Below are positions 61,040-64,000 of a DNA stretch of 64,000 bases, piece after piece. Made by a program: the position numbers and the translations under genes. Numbering within the stretch: the first letter of the stretch is position 1; each line of letters begins with the position of its first letter. Below the pieces are notes generated by a model. It was not told where the DNA came from, made no database searches, and worked only from the letters and a program-made list of their open reading frames with translations. This stretch comes from Embiotoca jacksoni. Lineage: Eukaryota > Chordata > Actinopteri > Embiotocidae. The stretch is from positions 7,447,926-7,511,925 of the forward strand of contig JAKOON010000007.1 in assembly GCA_022577435.1 (NCBI GenBank), read 5' to 3'.

Positions 61040-61440
61040 ATACAAAGTTTGCTTAAGCATTTTAGTGTCTTTCAGCTCATTGTTTTGGCTCTCTGGTCCA
61101 CAACTTTAATTTTCTGGTTCATTCGGACTGTTCTCAGAGTGTCAAGTGTATGTTTTCAGAATAAAAGCACAAAAAAGCTGATCAACATATTGGAGCATTA
61201 AGGAGATAAAGAACCAGATAGTTTCCTCAGTAACTGGTGGAGACCAAAAAAGAGCTCCAAGGAGAGTGAATGTTGGACACAACTTCAAATAAATGTCTGT
61301 ATCTGATGGGTTTTTAGGCAACTGTTTTCGGACATACTCACTTTTTAGGTGATAAAATGTTGTTGTTACAACTTGATGCTCTACCCCCAAATGGACAGGA
61401 GTCAGTTAATGCAGTTCTAGTATCAAAAATTGTTGGCTTA
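61040..61440 (+). repeat. Interspersed repeat family R1, copy C
   Basis: TTGGAGCATTAAGGAGATAA, GTAACTGGTGGAGACCAAAA, AAGAGCTCCAAGGAGAGTGA and ATGTTGGACACAAC, with AGTCAGTTAATGCAG near the end. Shares block order with copies A and B. Confidence 0.6.
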
Positions 61441-62615
61441 TTAACAACTTAAGTTAGCTGAGGAGTTTTTGGGAGCATATTTTTGAGCTATGGAGTTCCA
61501 AAGTGTTCAAAATAATTAAATATATAAGGACAGCATGAAATAAATGGTCTTTTTTCCATTTAATTCCAGAAGTTTTTATTTTAGAATGTAACTTTTTCAA
61601 AGTCTGTTTTTTTTAAACAATGTTGCTTTTCCCCAGGGGCCATTTTATTTCATATACCACTTTTGATTAGATTTCACCTAACATTATATCTTATAGTCTG
61701 TATTCTGTTTGTATTCCTTTATTAAAAAAAAAATATATATATATATATATATATTATTTGAATGTATTTATTTATTTAGTTTTGAATGCCTCAGTGTGCC
61801 ATAGAAAACATGTAAAACAAGAAACCCTGACCTCTGTGCACTGAAATGAAATTCAAGTCTCTTGAACCTCTGCAAATATATGTAAATCTATGAAAACATG
61901 TATGTTCAATTGGGTAAGAAGGAAAACATGGGTAGTGTCACAAAGTAGCCCATCTGGGTGGGTGTGTGTGTGTTTGTACTCCAGCTTTTGGTTTTAAATC
62001 AAACACGCACTAAAGATTACCAATGATAAATAGATGTTTTTACATGGCAGTCTATTTGAATTGAAAAAAAATCTCATATTGAGTTACACTGAATCATATT
62101 TAAGCAGCTTAACTCTTCAACTCTTTATGATGCTTATAGCTATGTAGTAATGGTAAAATTAGGAGTAAAACCTGTATTTCATGTCATTAAAATGTTTGCT
62201 AGGTTGCCTATCTTTAAGACGATTTAATAGAAAGGGGTTTGAGATTGAAGCTGTGATTTAAATCAGCTTAAACCTCTTTCCCAAGAGCTTCCTCTCTTTC
62301 AGATTTGTATCTCAAGTACTTAGTTATGAAAAAATAATACAGTACAATAGTTCTTGGCAGGCTGAGCGTTGTTCCACTGCCCGGGCATAATGAGCAGATC
62401 CTGCATCGTGAACCAAATATCTTTCATTGATTGTGGTTGGCTGAATTTCTTTGTCGATGGATACGGCTACAACATTTTCTATTAACAGAAAAACCTGTTG
62501 AGGGTATCGGGGAAATAGAAACAGGAGCACATTTCATAATTCTTTTATGAATTCCCTGTTTTGAAATAAGATCCCCAGATCATATTTTTTTTTAAATCCC
62601 AAACCCTGTGTTAAA
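61441..62615. other. Intronic, AT-rich, with (AT)n
   Basis: (AT)n at about 61733-61756. Nothing else recognised. Confidence 0.5.
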
Positions 62616-62619
62616 TCTT

Positions 62620-63060
62620 TCTAACTCATGCTGTCCGATTCTCGGAGGGTTGGATTAAAGAGCTTCTTCTAGGCTTCTTCTGTGCTCTGCAATCCGTGGC
62701 TTGTTAAATGAGTGGGTGATTAGGAGAGAGGGCTGTATTAATGTCCATCTTAATGTAGTTAATCATTAGTCTCATTGTTTTGAATTGTGAAGAAGACAAA
62801 TGCGATCAGTGTGGGTGAGTTGTTAATTCAGGTGTTTTTTTTTCTTCTCCCCAGTTAATTCAAATCTGTTCATTTTATGAACCTTTTTAAAATTCAAAAA
62901 GCCTTTCGGAGGCAATTATTATCGGTGATGTCCATTGCAAACAAGTGTCCATGAACCCACTCGCATAAATCATAAGAACAGAACTTGCCTCAGAAATTTT
63001 CTTCAGTATTAAATTGATTCAGTAATAGTTTTTCTGCACATCCAAAGGTGCATTGCAAAC
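62620..63060. promoter_or_regulatory. Candidate conserved noncoding element
   Basis: Repeat-free unique sequence with dense homeodomain-type cores (TTAATGTAGTTAATCATTAG at about 62752-62771, GTTAATTCAGGTG, AGTTAATTCAAATC). The texture is that of conserved developmental enhancers. This is impression only; alignment to other fish would decide. Confidence 0.25.
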
Positions 63061-63132
63061 ATAAACAGCTAAAAACTAATTTGGCATACGTTTAAATATT
63101 CCACTTCGACAAAATGTAAACATATATATATA

Positions 63133-63550
63133 TGGGTTGATCAAAATGTTGAGAGACTAATCCAGTTGTGCGCATATGGAGAGAAGCACCATGACGTGCA
63201 CATAGCAGGGGGAAGCTATGACCTTCATGAGGAAGTATTCTAAGTTACGTCGCTTGATCAACATCAGCACCTGAGTTACACAGGTTTTTGTGACAACTGT
63301 TCCGTAAACATTTGTGATTTCACCGTGCATCAGAAACATGTCCAGAGAAACATCACATTTTTGGGGAGCAAAAAGACGTCACGTGGAGTCAAATCCAGCA
63401 AGTAGGGGTGGTGAGGGGGCTGCAATTGTGTTGTTGTGGGCAAGGAACGTTTGCGTCATCAATATATATTATATATATTTGAACCATGCACGTCACAGCG
63501 TTGGCGGCATTTGCGCACGACAGGCGCAATCTCTCAACGTTTTGAGAGAG
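63133..63550 (-). mobile_element. Decayed mariner-like element with matching TIRs
   Basis: TCAAAATGTTGAGAGA (63141-63156) and TCTCTCAACGTTTTGA (63530-63545) are inverted copies, 15 of 16. Between them the minus strand holds transposase scraps: HNNTIAAP (63448-63425 region; compare the HDNA block, with Asn for the catalytic Asp) and, in another frame, LTPRDVFLLPK (63361-63400; compare the SPDLxPxDFFLFP block). Frame changes and stops are frequent and the element is only about 410 bp, so it is an internally deleted, inactive copy. Confidence 0.6.
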
Positions 63551-64000
63551 GCTAAGGCACAAGTTTTAGACCAGTGCATAATTTACTGAATCCATTGCAA
63601 AATTATACTTATACCTGTTTAAATGTACTCCCAAACTTTTATACCTTTGTGAGGTCTGTGTTGCAAAAATTGTTACATCTGGTAATATTTGTTATATTAG
63701 TTGACTGTAATGTTTTCCAAAACTATAATTTTGTAGTCCTGGATTAAATTCTCACTCTGAGGCTTGCTGTTTCATATAAAAACAGTGGTATTCGAATTGG
63801 AATAAAAAATGATAGGGAAATAAATAAAGGCCATCCCAAATATATGAATGAGTCAATACATTTGCAAATAATCGCTCAACTGTCTGTCAAAACAAATGAG
63901 ATTGGGCCGGTGTGCATCATAGGCTGCTTTAGTGTATTTTCAATAAAACATAACATCATCAGGGACTTTGAAAATAATAATACAACTGCAAAATATTTTA
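63551..64000. other. Intronic, no feature recognised
   Basis: AT-rich unique sequence to the window end. Nothing recognised. Confidence 0.45.

Overview
This window is vertebrate nuclear DNA, almost certainly from a ray-finned fish and probably a percomorph. It has no bacterial gene organisation. It is dominated by long (GT)n/(CA)n microsatellites, polypurine stretches and diverged interspersed repeats of kinds I recognise from teleost genomes. The only coding sequence I can support is two short exons on the + strand, at 33953-33982 and 47861-47977. They join in phase to encode the catalytic loop and following helix of a MacroD-type macrodomain and match MACROD2 best. Almost the whole window is therefore intron of a very large macrod2 gene: more than 33.9 kb upstream of the first exon, 13,878 bp between the exons, and more than 16 kb after the second.

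Layout. 1-900 is AT-rich. 900-2280 is a CpG-rich island with a minus-strand GC box / CCAAT / TATA-like arrangement; I suggest it may be the promoter of a gene nested in the macrod2 intron. FLRT3 is nested antisense in MACROD2 in mammals, so it is the obvious candidate, but this is inference. 3.0-6.2 kb has G-tracts, GT/CA arrays and purine-rich blocks. 6.2-14.1 kb is mostly unique intron with microsatellites. 14179-14650 is a long-TIR MITE. 18.5-19.8 kb holds two teleost repeats. 21.6-23.4 kb and 27.9-28.5 kb are dense simple-repeat clusters. 30.2-33.9 kb holds a tRNA-SINE remnant, several interspersed repeats and a 294-bp hAT element inserted into an older repeat, ending 299 bp before the first exon.

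The 13.9-kb intron carries a Tc1-like remnant, two copies of one unnamed repeat, one copy of another, a truncated L2-type LINE, a large teleost repeat at 41.9-42.4 kb, a small hAT MITE and three big CA/GT arrays. The last intron carries another copy of the TAATCGATTA-type repeat, a hAT end with a possible BED-finger fragment, a reverse-transcriptase scrap next to a Tc1 3' half, polypurine tracts, and a decayed mariner with matching terminal inverted repeats.

I found no undescribed multi-gene system. The most interesting points are the symmetric phase-1 exons, one a 30-nt exon carrying the ADP-ribose-binding glycine loop; the candidate antisense promoter; the nested hAT insertion with a readable target-site duplication; and the opposed GT/CA arrays that could fold in the pre-mRNA. 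All family assignments are from reading and memory; no database search was possible.
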